From NCBI RefSeq assembly GCF_009653635.1, contig NZ_PPFD01000002.1:372001-436000 (forward strand): a stretch of 64,000 bases of DNA, written 5' to 3'. The translations under genes were made by a program, and so were the position numbers. Origin of the DNA: Endozoicomonas sp. OPT23. Lineage in GTDB: Bacteria > Pseudomonadota > Gammaproteobacteria > Pseudomonadales > Endozoicomonadaceae. The notes below the pieces were generated by a model. It was not told where the DNA came from, did no database searches, and was given only the letters and a program-made list of their open reading frames with translations. Below are positions 44,802-53,824 of this stretch, one piece after another; positions within the stretch are counted from its first letter, which is position 1; each line of letters starts with the position of its first letter.

Positions 44802-44894
44802 TAAGTACTCGGACATTTGAATTCGTATGTCATTTCCCCGCCTACGGCGGGGAAATGACAATCTAATATTCGATTACGTGTGTCTGCACACTTA
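44802..44894 (+). repeat. Palindromic intergenic element, copy 6
   Basis: Best-preserved copy. It has terminal TAAGTACTCGGACAT, a perfect 15-bp stem TGTCATTTCCCCGCC (44828-44842) with its complement (44846-44860) and loop TAC, then CTAATATTCGATTACGTGTGT and terminal CACTTA. It lies between the glycosyltransferase start and the tapT stop. Confidence 0.88.
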
Positions 44895-44905
44895 GCAGGT
44901 AGCGG

Positions 44906-45508
44906 TTAGCGATAGTTCTTTTGAAAGGTCGACTGCCCCATGGCTTCTATCTGCATATTAATCATTCTTTCAAAGCTGTCCAGGCAGTTTTGATGGGCGT
45001 GAGTATCTTGTGAGACTTCCCTGAGCAGGGCTACCGTTGCTTCGATGGTTGAGAGTGCTGATTCCTCTGAAGCTTTTCGGATTCTATAGTTGGATTCTGC
45101 TGCTTCGCTTAAAGTGACAGCTGGCAGTGATTGCAATACAGGGTTCAGATAGAGCATCTTTCTGGCTTTGCGCCAGGTACCATCAAGTACAATGATCAGG
45201 TCAGGTTTCTGTTCTGACTCTGAAGTAAGTTGTTGCCAGCTGGTGGCCTGTTCTGATGGAAACAACAGGCAGGCATTTTTTGTTTGTAGTAGATTATTGA
45301 AGGTTGCGTTCTGGCTAAAATCCTCGCCCGCAAGTATATGGCAGTTCTCTATACCCAGTTCTGCAATGCGCGCGGTATTTAACGGGTGCTTGGTTTCCCT
45401 GAAATGCTGAAGAATTAGCAGATCAACCGTTGCCTTTTCCGGTGTCAGGTCTTTGCAGTAACACATGGATAAAGGTTTCAGGCAGCGTTCACAGCGGGCT
45501 CGTGACAT
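44906..45508 (-). CDS. tapT: DTW-domain tRNA-uridine aminocarboxypropyltransferase
   Basis: A 200-residue DTW/TapT (YfiP) protein that makes acp3U at position 47 of some tRNAs from SAM. The zinc-like RCERCLKPLSMCYC N terminus, HFRETKHPLNTARI and the catalytic DGTWRKARKM (DTW) motif are all present, as is YRIRKASEESALSTIEA. Its 5' end overlaps the alkB-like gene by 20 bp, so they are translated from one message. Confidence 0.9.
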   Translation of the reverse strand: MSRARCERCLKPLSMCYCKDLTPEKATVDLLILQHFRETKHPLNTARIAELGIENCHILAGEDFSQNATFNNLLQTKNACLLFPSEQATSWQQLTSESEQKPDLIIVLDGTWRKARKMLYLNPVLQSLPAVTLSEAAESNYRIRKASEESALSTIEATVALLREVSQDTHAHQNCLDSFERMINMQIEAMGQSTFQKNYR

Positions 45509-46100
45509 CTATGATATTCCGAAAGGTCAGGTTGATTCTGGGCTGAACGGTTCTGGCTGTTTTGGTGATGCAGTGTTGCCAGCAGGATTGAGTTCTTCCT
45601 GCCATAAGCAACAATGAACCTTGCTTAAGGTCAAGAGTAATCGGTGAGATTGAAGCATCTTTTGCCTGCCGATGCTTTAATCGGAAACGTCGGGTTTCCC
45701 CCAGACTGAGAGACGCAATAACCGGATTCACTCCGAGTTCGGGCTCATTATCAGCATGCCAGCCATTACTGTCCTGACCGTCACGATAAAGATTTACCAG
45801 CACAGAGTTGAATGACTGCTGACTCTGTGTTTCAACCTGTTTCCTGATATCAAGCAGTAACGGCGTCCAGGTTTCAGGCTGCAATTGAATGCCTGAGTAC
45901 TGATAACTTAATCCGGGGTCGGCATACCAGGCTTGCAGTCTGGGAACATCAAAGACTTTACCGAAAATCTTTATTTGATCCTGTTGCCAGTGCAGAGACT
46001 GGTGGAGTTCAGCAAAAAGCTGGCAGCATTCGGAGTCAGAATAGACCTGAGGCCAGAGTGTTAGCTCGGTATCCGGTGCTGTGATGGTCTGAACGTCCAT
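45489..46100 (-). CDS. AlkB-like 2-oxoglutarate/Fe(II) dioxygenase
   Basis: A 203-residue member of the AlkB family (closer to the ALKBH2/3-like branch than to E. coli AlkB), which removes alkyl groups from bases by oxidation. Visible motifs are VLVNLYRDGQDSNGWHADNE with HxD, LSLGETRRFRLKH, a later histidine in QHCITKT, and RINLTFR binding 2-oxoglutarate. I start it at ATG 46100 (MDVQTITAP), preceded by AGG. It overlaps tapT by 20 bp. DNA repair is the default role; RNA is a possible substrate. Confidence 0.88.
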   Translation of the reverse strand: MDVQTITAPDTELTLWPQVYSDSECCQLFAELHQSLHWQQDQIKIFGKVFDVPRLQAWYADPGLSYQYSGIQLQPETWTPLLLDIRKQVETQSQQSFNSVLVNLYRDGQDSNGWHADNEPELGVNPVIASLSLGETRRFRLKHRQAKDASISPITLDLKQGSLLLMAGRTQSCWQHCITKTARTVQPRINLTFRNIIDVTSPL

Positions 46101-46140
46101 GCTGCCTGCTTTATTGAAGCAAAAGAGTGTTAAATTTGAT

Positions 46141-46425
46141 TTAACGTTGCTGCATTTCAAAAATCAGCTTTTCAGCGGTGCAGTCAAAATCAAGCATTGC
46201 CTTGATGATGGTGAAGCCATTGTCATTCAGGATTTCTGATTGTACGGCACATTTACCTGAGCCTATAGAACGCGCTTTCTTTTCAATCTGGCTGAACTTT
46301 TCCTGAGCCGTAGCAATATCATCACCACGGATTTCCAAAGCCAGTTGAGTGTCGTCTTCGCTGATCAGAGTGCCGACATCGACACAGTTACAGGCAAGAC
46401 TTTCGTACTGATCTTTCTGGTTCAT
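46141..46425 (-). CDS. YfcZ/YiiS-family (DUF406) protein
   Basis: A 94-residue protein matching the YfcZ/YiiS family: ACNCVDVGT near the N terminus, KARSIGSGKCAVQSE, and FDCTAEKLIFEMQQR at the end. The conserved cysteines are in place. Function of the family is not established. It precedes the alkB-like gene by 40 bp on the same strand and may head the operon. Confidence 0.85.
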   Translation of the reverse strand: MNQKDQYESLACNCVDVGTLISEDDTQLALEIRGDDIATAQEKFSQIEKKARSIGSGKCAVQSEILNDNGFTIIKAMLDFDCTAEKLIFEMQQR

Positions 46426-46521
46426 GCTGGTACCTCATTGCCATGATGCCCACTGCTTCAGTCGTGCTGCTGGAGGTTTACTGTTACAGCGGTTTCTGGC
46501 AAACACATCAAGAACGGAGTT

Positions 46522-46545
46522 CCTGAGGCTAAAAACAGCCTCAGG
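46522..46545 (-). terminator. Hairpin after the BMP-type gene
   Basis: CCTGAGGCT and AGCCTCAGG form a perfect 9-bp stem with a 6-base loop, 54 bases beyond the BMP-type stop. No T-run is present. The rest of 46426-46599 shows no gene. Confidence 0.45.
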
Positions 46546-46599
46546 CTTTGAATGAGAAAGTATGCAACTGCCTTCAGGCATCCGCAAGTGTGGGGAATA

Positions 46600-47664
46600 T
46601 CAGATACTGCAGCGATTATTGCTGCTGAAATCATGAACCTGAATTTCATTGGCAATGATCTGTTGTTTGATTTTGTTGACCTTCTGTTCAGTCTCTTCAG
46701 AAATCAGTGAGCGATTATGCTCGTCCAGAGCCCAGTCCACGCCGCCTTCTTTCAGGCCGAGAGCTCTGCTTCCGGAATGCCAGTCGCCTTGTTGTGATTC
46801 TTGCAGAGCCTGTAGAGTGGCAAAGCCAATGTTTTTCACCATGGAGCTGAGAACATACCCGGGCATAAGGCCGTTCTGGTTAGAATCTACACCAATTACC
46901 ATCTGATTTTTGAGCCTGGCTGCTTTAAAAACGCCTTTACCGCTGTTTCCAGCCGCAGCATAAATAATATCAGCACCTTGCTTCATCTGCTGGAAGGCTA
47001 AGTGACTGCCTTTGCCAGGATTGTCAAAAGCCGCCATGGTTCGGCCAATGTTGTCCTCTAGAATGATGGCATTCGGGTTGACCTGTCGTACACCCTGAGC
47101 AAAACCGCAGCTGAATTTACTGATCAAAGAGGATTTCATGCCACCGATAAATCCGACGGTGTTGCTTTTGCTTGTTAGCGCAGCCAATACACCGACAAGA
47201 TAAGAGCCTTCGTGTTCTTTAAAGGTGATGGACTGTGCGTTAGGCAAATCAACAACAGCGTCAATGATTATGAAATGAGTGTCAGGGTTATTTTTTGCAG
47301 CGACGTAAGTGCTGTCAGCGTTCTCGAAGCCTACAGAAATGATAGGGTTGTAGCCCGCCTGAATCATCTCGGCAAGACCCTTTTTCAGGCTGGAGCGAAA
47401 CTGAGGCTCAAATTCATAAACTTTAATCGAATTCAAGTCGTTAAATTTCTGAATACCATTTCTGAATATAGTTTCATTAAACGACAGATCGAACTTATTT
47501 GAAGAGCTGTAAACAATAGCCGGTTTAAAGGAATCAGCGATTACCCATGGTGAAAAAACACTGCTAATAACCGTCAATAAAAAAGAACTGAAAAGAAAAC
47601 GTGCTTTTTGTTTAAAATTTTGTGCGCAGCTTTTTACAAATAGACAACACTTACCACCTTCCAT
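46600..47664 (-). CDS. BMP-family (PnrA/Med) substrate-binding protein
   Basis: A 354-residue periplasmic-binding protein of the basic membrane protein/PnrA class, which bind nucleosides or act as sugar-like sensors. Signature segments are GYNPIISVGFENADS, HFIIIDAVVDLPN, EGSYLVGVLAA, VGFIGGMK and GADIIYAAAGNSGKGVF. The signal peptide is atypical: a cysteine-containing basic stretch (GGKCCLFVKSCAQNFKQKAR) precedes the hydrophobic core, and no lipobox is obvious. The ATG at 47664 sits eight bases after AGGAGG. No transporter genes lie beside it. Confidence 0.88.
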   Translation of the reverse strand: MEGGKCCLFVKSCAQNFKQKARFLFSSFLLTVISSVFSPWVIADSFKPAIVYSSSNKFDLSFNETIFRNGIQKFNDLNSIKVYEFEPQFRSSLKKGLAEMIQAGYNPIISVGFENADSTYVAAKNNPDTHFIIIDAVVDLPNAQSITFKEHEGSYLVGVLAALTSKSNTVGFIGGMKSSLISKFSCGFAQGVRQVNPNAIILEDNIGRTMAAFDNPGKGSHLAFQQMKQGADIIYAAAGNSGKGVFKAARLKNQMVIGVDSNQNGLMPGYVLSSMVKNIGFATLQALQESQQGDWHSGSRALGLKEGGVDWALDEHNRSLISEETEQKVNKIKQQIIANEIQVHDFSSNNRCSI

Positions 47665-47865
47665 TACGACATCCTCCTGCATGGTTGGCTGATCAGCGGA
47701 TGATTATATCCCAGACGCTTGTGGAACGTGAGTACTAGAAATCGAATATATCATTATCAGTCAAACGTGTAGCTTAACCAAATAGGTGGCAATCCTTTGT
47801 GGTTCGGGGCTTCTTTATGAACTCACTAAACCGTTAGGATAGGCGAATTAAATCTGGAAATGTGA

Positions 47866-48876
47866 ATGAGCGTGAAAATACTGGTAACAGGTGCTGCAGG
47901 TTTTATTGGTTTTTATGTCGCCAGAGAGTTTTGTCGCCAAGGCTATGATGTAACAGGTCTTGATAATCTGAACGACTACTATGATCCCCGATTGAAGCAG
48001 GCAAGGCTTGAGCAACTGAAAGAGTTGGGCAACTTTACGTTTATCAAAGCGGATATTGCTGATCGTGAGGTGATGGCTGATCTGTTTCGATCTCAGAAAT
48101 TTTCCAGAGTGATTCATCTGGCTGCTCAGGCCGGCGTGCGCTACTCACTGGAAAATCCTATGGCTTACGCAGACAGTAATCTCACTGGCATGATGACAGT
48201 GCTGGAAGGTTGTCGTCAGTCAGGTGTCGAACATCTGGTGTTTGCTTCGTCGAGCTCTGTTTATGGAATGAACAGCAAGATGCCTTATTCGGTGGCGGAT
48301 GCTGTTGATCACCCAGTCTCCCTTTATGCTGCCACTAAACGTTCCAATGAGTTAATGGCACACAGCTATGCTCAGCTTTATCAACTGCCTGTTACCGGTT
48401 TGAGGTTTTTTACTGTCTGCGGTCCCTGGGGGCGTCCTGATATGGCTCTGTGGAAATTCACCCGAGCGATTCTGGAAGGGGAAGCGATTGATGTTTTCAA
48501 TCAGGGAGAACTATGGCGGGATTTCACCGATATTGACGATATTCTGAAAGGCATCATGAGCATTCAGAATGTTATTCCTGAAAGCATGGCGAACTTCCGG
48601 AATGACAGTCCTGACAAAAGTTCTGCCCCCTATCGAGTTTATAATATCGGTAATAACCAGCCAGCCAAGCTCACAGATTTTATTTCAGCCATTGAGCAGA
48701 GTTGTGGTGTCAAGGCGACAAAGCGCTATCAGCCAATGCAAGCGGGTGATGTTTTTAAAACTTTTGCTGATGTGTCTGGTTTGGAAGAGCAAGTTGGCTT
48801 TCGTCCCGATACGCCTTTGCAAGAGACTGTGGATAAGTTTGTACATTGGTACAAATTTTGGTCATCAGAGCATTGA
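47866..48876 (+). CDS. NAD-dependent UDP-glucuronate 4-epimerase-like protein
   Basis: A 336-residue extended short-chain dehydrogenase. It has the NAD site ILVTGAAGFIGFYVA, DNLNDYYDPRLKQARL (typical of UDP-glucuronate 4-epimerases), HLAAQAGVRYSLENP, the catalytic SSSSVYG with YAATK, and RDFTDIDDI. It makes UDP-galacturonate from UDP-glucuronate in relatives, for capsule or LPS. No other polysaccharide genes are adjacent here. Confidence 0.85.
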   Translation: MSVKILVTGAAGFIGFYVAREFCRQGYDVTGLDNLNDYYDPRLKQARLEQLKELGNFTFIKADIADREVMADLFRSQKFSRVIHLAAQAGVRYSLENPMAYADSNLTGMMTVLEGCRQSGVEHLVFASSSSVYGMNSKMPYSVADAVDHPVSLYAATKRSNELMAHSYAQLYQLPVTGLRFFTVCGPWGRPDMALWKFTRAILEGEAIDVFNQGELWRDFTDIDDILKGIMSIQNVIPESMANFRNDSPDKSSAPYRVYNIGNNQPAKLTDFISAIEQSCGVKATKRYQPMQAGDVFKTFADVSGLEEQVGFRPDTPLQETVDKFVHWYKFWSSEH

Positions 48877-49082
48877 TTAAATCTTTGTTAAAATAAGTCT
48901 TTATTTGCGATAAATAGTCCTGTTTTGTGAAGGCTTTTTTATCGAAAAGCTTTGGTATAGGCTCAGTATTTTCCGAAGTGTATTATCGGTTTTAAATCGT
49001 AAGTGCTTACTCCCAGAACGGTGCCGGGAACAGTGTTTATTCTTGTCAGCCAGTAGTAGAACGAGATCAGGAAGTTAAAGCT

Positions 49083-51716
49083 ATGTCGGACAGCAAGGCG
49101 AATCTGCGTCGAAACGTCAACCTTCTGGGGACTTTGTTGGGTAATACCATCAAAGAGCACCACGGAGAAGAGTTCTTCAACCGGGTTGAAAGCATCAGAC
49201 AGGTTTCCAAAGCGGCCAGAGCAGGCAGCGATGATGACCGTGAAGTGCTGCTGGATCAGTTACAGAACCTGTCCGATGATGAGCTGGTACCGGTTACCCG
49301 GGCGTTCAGTCACTTTCTGAGTCTGGCTAATCTGGCTGAACAGTACGATGGTGTGGCAAAGAACCAGGAAGAAGACTTCTGTATTCCGGACCATTTTGAT
49401 GAGCTGATGGTCACTCTCAAAAACAAAGGTTTCAGTAAAGAGCAGATTGCTGCCAGTGTTGCTGAACTTGATATGGAGCTGGTGTTGACAGCTCACCCAA
49501 CCGAAGTCAGTCGTCGTACGCTTATTCAAAAACACGAATCTATCTTTGAGTGTTTGCAGCGTATGGACGTTGAAAATCTGGACTATCGCGAGAAGGCGCG
49601 GTTGGAAAACCGCTTGCGGCAGCTGGTTTCTCAAGTCTGGCACACCTATGAATTCAGAACGGAGCGGCCAACGCCGGTCGACGAGGCCAAAGGTGGCTTT
49701 GCGACCATTGAACACTCTCTCTGGAATGCTGTTCCTGACTTTGTCAGAGCTATGGATGAACGACTGACCGAGCATACCGGTATCGGTCTGCCTTTGAACG
49801 CTGTGCCTGTGCGTATCTCTTCCTGGATGGGTGGGGATAGAGACGGTAACCCGTTTGTTACGTCAGAAGTGACCAAAGAAGTATTGCTGCTCAGCCGCTG
49901 GATGGCGGCTGACCTTTATCTCAGAGACCTCAAGCCGTTGATCAGTGAGCTCTCCATGTGTGAGTGCAGTGATGAAGTGCGCAAGGTTGTAGGTGATTGT
50001 CGTGAGCCTTACTGGGTGATTTTGAAAGACCTCAGGGAAAAGTTGCGCTTGACCCGTAGTTCGTGTGAACGCTCTATAGTCGATATGCCTGACTCATCAG
50101 ACATTTTGTGGGAACAGAAAGATCTGGTTGAACCGCTCGAGCTCTGTTATCGCTCCCTGCACGACATTGGTCTGGGAGTGATTGCTGATGGTCCACTACT
50201 CGATATGATCCGTCGTGCGCACAGCTTTGGCTTGACTCTGATCAAACTGGACGTGCGTCAGGAAGCAGCTCGTCATACCGAAGCGCTGAGTGAGCTGACC
50301 CGCGCGCTGGGCATGGGTGATTACCAGAGCTGGGATGAAAATCAGCGTCAAACCTTCCTGTTGAATGAGCTGCAGAATCCACGTCCTCTGTTGCCTAACA
50401 ACTGGAAGCCTTCCGACAATGTTCAGGAAGTTATTAATACTTGTAAGGCTATTGCCAGTGAAGGTCAGCAGGCACTGGGTGCCTATGTGATCTCCATGGC
50501 TTATGAGCCATCAGATGTGCTTTCTGTTGCACTGCTATTGAAAGAGTGTGGTGTTGATTTCGCCATGCCGATCGCGCCATTGTTTGAAACACTGGGAGCG
50601 CTGGACGGAGCCAGCCGCTGTATAGACGCCCTGATGGCACTGCCCTGGTACCGTGGCTATTGCCATGGTGGTCAGATGGTGATGATTGGCTACTCCGACT
50701 CCGCCAAAGATGCTGGCTGGATGGCTGCAGGCTGGGCTCAGTACCGGGCGATGGAAGCGGTAACCGAGGCTTGTCGTGCGAGTGATGTCAAACTGACTCT
50801 GTTCCACGGCCGTGGTGGCACTATTGGTCGTGGAGGCGGTCCAGCGCATTCTGCGATTCTGTCCCAACCACCAGGTTCAGTGAACAACAACCTGCGTGTG
50901 ACCGAGCAGGGTGAAATGATTCGCTTCAAGTTTGGTTTCCCCAATGTCGCGATCAACAGCCTGATGCTTTATGCCAGCGCGACACTGGAAGCTACATTGC
51001 TGCCACCGCCGGTGCCTAAGCAAAGCTGGCGGGATATGATGGATCAGCTCGCTGAAGATTCTTTGCAGACGTATCGTGGAATGGTTCGTGAGGAAGAGGA
51101 TTTTGTTCCTTACTTCCGTGCAGTGACACCTGAGCAGGAGCTGGCGAAGCTGCCACTGGGCTCTCGTCCGGCCAAACGCAATCCAAACGGCGGTGTGGAA
51201 AGTCTCAGAGCGATTCCATGGATCTTTGCCTGGACCCAGATTCGTTTGATGCTGCCAACCTGGCTGGGTTGTGGTGTGGCGCTGAAAAATGCGCTGGTCA
51301 ATGACCAGAAAGACATCCTTGACGACATGATGACCAGCTGGCCGTTCTTTAAGGCGCGACTGGAAATGCTGGAAATGGTCTTTATGAAGACCGACGTTAA
51401 GCTGGCAGAATATTATGAAGACCGTCTGGTACCTTCAGGTCTTCAGCATCTGGGCGTGAAACTGCGTTCGCAACTGGATGAAGCCGTGCAGACCCTTCTG
51501 GACCTGAAAGGTGGTGAAGAATTGATGTCCAACCATCCTCAAAACAAAACAGCCATTGCTCTGCGTAATCCATACACAGACCCTCTGAACGTACTTCAGG
51601 CGGAGCTTTTGTATCGGGTTCGTCATACCGAGGAAGGTGAAAGCTGTGACAACATTGAGCAGGCACTGATGATCACGGTTGCCGGTATTGCAGCAGGTAT
51701 GAGAAATACCGGTTAA
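49083..51716 (+). CDS. ppc: Phosphoenolpyruvate carboxylase
   Basis: An 877-residue carboxylase that makes oxaloacetate from PEP and bicarbonate to refill the TCA cycle. Signatures are the catalytic-histidine region VLTAHPTEVSRRT, SSWMGGDRDGNPFVT, LDVRQEAARH, MIGYSDSAKDAGWMAAGW and the glycine loop FHGRGGTIGRGGGPAH. It ends in the conserved RNTG. AGGA lies ahead of the ATG. A terminator follows. Confidence 0.98.
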   Translation: MSDSKANLRRNVNLLGTLLGNTIKEHHGEEFFNRVESIRQVSKAARAGSDDDREVLLDQLQNLSDDELVPVTRAFSHFLSLANLAEQYDGVAKNQEEDFCIPDHFDELMVTLKNKGFSKEQIAASVAELDMELVLTAHPTEVSRRTLIQKHESIFECLQRMDVENLDYREKARLENRLRQLVSQVWHTYEFRTERPTPVDEAKGGFATIEHSLWNAVPDFVRAMDERLTEHTGIGLPLNAVPVRISSWMGGDRDGNPFVTSEVTKEVLLLSRWMAADLYLRDLKPLISELSMCECSDEVRKVVGDCREPYWVILKDLREKLRLTRSSCERSIVDMPDSSDILWEQKDLVEPLELCYRSLHDIGLGVIADGPLLDMIRRAHSFGLTLIKLDVRQEAARHTEALSELTRALGMGDYQSWDENQRQTFLLNELQNPRPLLPNNWKPSDNVQEVINTCKAIASEGQQALGAYVISMAYEPSDVLSVALLLKECGVDFAMPIAPLFETLGALDGASRCIDALMALPWYRGYCHGGQMVMIGYSDSAKDAGWMAAGWAQYRAMEAVTEACRASDVKLTLFHGRGGTIGRGGGPAHSAILSQPPGSVNNNLRVTEQGEMIRFKFGFPNVAINSLMLYASATLEATLLPPPVPKQSWRDMMDQLAEDSLQTYRGMVREEEDFVPYFRAVTPEQELAKLPLGSRPAKRNPNGGVESLRAIPWIFAWTQIRLMLPTWLGCGVALKNALVNDQKDILDDMMTSWPFFKARLEMLEMVFMKTDVKLAEYYEDRLVPSGLQHLGVKLRSQLDEAVQTLLDLKGGEELMSNHPQNKTAIALRNPYTDPLNVLQAELLYRVRHTEEGESCDNIEQALMITVAGIAAGMRNTG

Positions 51717-51739
51717 CAGCAGGTTTTATTTAATCTTGC

Positions 51740-51764
51740 AGCCCACCTTTATGGTGGGCTTTTT
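51740..51764 (+). terminator. Intrinsic terminator of ppc
   Basis: AGCCCACC, a 5-base loop and GGTGGGCT form an 8-bp stem followed by a five-T tract. Confidence 0.88.
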
Positions 51765-51815
51765 GTATCTTTTCATGAGCCGATAAGAGAGGTACATACA
51801 CTCAGGAATTTTGTC

Positions 51816-53723
51816 ATGGAGACAGGTTCACCCCCACCTCCCGGCCCTGGCCCACTTGGCAGAGGTCAACCACCGAAAACGCCAAGCGGTCAGGAAAAAC
51901 CCCCGGTATTGCCTGCTACGCCCAGAGGTGGACAACGACCTGATCAAAGAGATTTGTCTAATCGACAGGCTAAACCTCATAGAGGTCAGCCCACTATTAA
52001 TCCTGAAGATACAGAGATAAATGAGCTGCTGTTCAGCTTCCAGACAGCCTGTATTGCTGTGGAAAATATGTTGGGACAACAATGGCTGAATGAACATTAC
52101 AGTTTACTAATGGAGTTTCTGCAGAATCCCACAGCAGTTAAACCTGAAGAATTACCTTTTAACATTGCCTATGTTGATGAAGAAAATAATATTCATCCAA
52201 TGGAGACGTTTGAGAAAAAGCATTTTGATCAGTTAAAAGTGGATGTTGCGCCACTGGCCCCTACTCAGAAAAAAGCCGAGAACCTGCGTCAGCAAATCAA
52301 TCAGAGCATAGGTCAAATAGAGCAAATTGAAGGAAAAATGAAGCAAGCGGGTATTGGAGTCAGTGCTATACAGCTTTCTCCAGGTTCTTTGATTCTGAAT
52401 GAGGACAGAATCAATCAGCCGGTCAGACTGCCAGGCTATTCCCCCGTTTCTGCTGTTGAAACGGTTCGCTTTCGAGAACTGCCTGCAGTGCAGAAAAAAG
52501 GGTTTGTCATTAGTCCTGGGAAACAGCAGGTCCGGCAGAAGCCTGTTCGGACGCCAGTATCGCAGTCTCGGCCTCAGTCTGTTCAGGTTCCAGCAGCTCA
52601 GCCTGAACCTATGAGAAAAGCAGCAAGAGTTTCCCCGCAAACGATAAAAGCATCTTCTCGAGAGTGGCTGGATTTTTATCGTAAAGGCGACAGCAGGATT
52701 ACCGGTCAGAAATGGACACGCAATGAAGTGATGGCCCTTGATGCTCGTCGTCTGGAAACTGAGCATGATTATATTCAGCTGCTGTTTCCCAATCGTATTG
52801 CCTCAACGGTGAATACCACCGCCCCACTTTTAACGGATCAGATGGTGGCTGATATTCAGCAGGACGAAGAGCTGCAAAGGCTGGTGTTGCAATCGCTGGA
52901 TCGTATTCTGGATTTTTGGGGCTGTACCCGTAGCGGTGACTCTATAGAAGTGGATGCATCGAAAAAGTCAGCGCTGAAAAAATGGGCTCTGGATAATAAT
53001 GATCATAATCACAAACGGATTACCCGCGTTCTGAATTTTCTAATGGAATGTGGCTACGAGAGTGCTGCCGCCAGTCTGGAGAGAAGCCTTCAGGGCTATC
53101 GACGTGCAAATAATGTTAAGCCTGTTCGCTTCTGGTCTGAAGCTGTTGAGGGTCGAAAAACAGCGAGACGCATGTATTTTTCTAAGGACATGGCAGGAAG
53201 AAATAAAACAGTACGAAGCTTTCAAAACTATGCGTTGAGTCACCCCTATAGAGATTTTCCAAAAGCAGGAGAGAGGGTGGATTTTTATAACAGGGAAGAT
53301 CCTTATTATGAGTTTACTAACTTCTGGCCAGTGCCTGATGGAGGGCTGAATATTGATGGAAAGTTATGGCCTACTTCAGAGCATTTTTTTCAGGCCATGA
53401 AATATAAAGGAACGGCGAAGGAGGAAGAGGTTCGCAGACTGGAAAACCCGCGCGACGCATTTAATTACAGTCGCCGACCTGGAAACCAGGCAAGGCGCGA
53501 CTGGGGTTATGTTAAGGAAATCTATATGTTAAATGCGCTCAGGGCTAAAGCTGAACAATGTCCAGAGTTTCGTCAGTTACTCGAGAATACCGGAAATAAA
53601 CCTATCTATGAAAATGCACCTCCTGACTCTTTCTGGGGTATTGGTGCAGATCAGCAGGGAGCAAACATACTGGGCTACCAGCTGATGCAGGTGAGAGATG
53701 AAATAAGGGCTGGCCTGTTATGA
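51816..53723 (+). CDS. NADAR-domain protein with a long lineage-specific N terminus
   Basis: A 635-residue protein. The first 70 residues are proline-, glycine- and arginine-rich (ETGSPPPPGPGPLGRGQPPK). A mostly helical middle (about 70-180, including a coiled-coil-like stretch of ENLRQQINQSIGQIEQIEGK) leads to a second proline/arginine-rich linker and an unrecognised 290-480 region. The C-terminal 146 residues form a NADAR (YbiA-like) domain: YYEFTNFWP, LWPTSEHFFQAMKYKG, ARRDWGYVKEIYM, LRAKAEQCPEFRQLLENTG and DSFWGIGADQQGANILGYQLMQVRDE. NADAR domains are N-glycosidases acting on riboflavin intermediates or on ADP-ribosylated guanine. It is transcribed alone after the ppc terminator. Confidence 0.85.
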   Translation: METGSPPPPGPGPLGRGQPPKTPSGQEKPPVLPATPRGGQRPDQRDLSNRQAKPHRGQPTINPEDTEINELLFSFQTACIAVENMLGQQWLNEHYSLLMEFLQNPTAVKPEELPFNIAYVDEENNIHPMETFEKKHFDQLKVDVAPLAPTQKKAENLRQQINQSIGQIEQIEGKMKQAGIGVSAIQLSPGSLILNEDRINQPVRLPGYSPVSAVETVRFRELPAVQKKGFVISPGKQQVRQKPVRTPVSQSRPQSVQVPAAQPEPMRKAARVSPQTIKASSREWLDFYRKGDSRITGQKWTRNEVMALDARRLETEHDYIQLLFPNRIASTVNTTAPLLTDQMVADIQQDEELQRLVLQSLDRILDFWGCTRSGDSIEVDASKKSALKKWALDNNDHNHKRITRVLNFLMECGYESAAASLERSLQGYRRANNVKPVRFWSEAVEGRKTARRMYFSKDMAGRNKTVRSFQNYALSHPYRDFPKAGERVDFYNREDPYYEFTNFWPVPDGGLNIDGKLWPTSEHFFQAMKYKGTAKEEEVRRLENPRDAFNYSRRPGNQARRDWGYVKEIYMLNALRAKAEQCPEFRQLLENTGNKPIYENAPPDSFWGIGADQQGANILGYQLMQVRDEIRAGLL

Positions 53724-53824
53724 AACACTTGTTTTGAACAATTGATTGTTAAGGTTTTTTTACAAAGGTGCCTGTTATAGGATGACCACTATCATAATTA
53801 CAACATTCAGTGGTCGAGGCAGGC

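Noticed and set aside
44828-44860. Palindromic elements as ordinary intrinsic terminators
   Set aside because: They lack T-runs, share long conserved flanks and occur in both orientations relative to genes.
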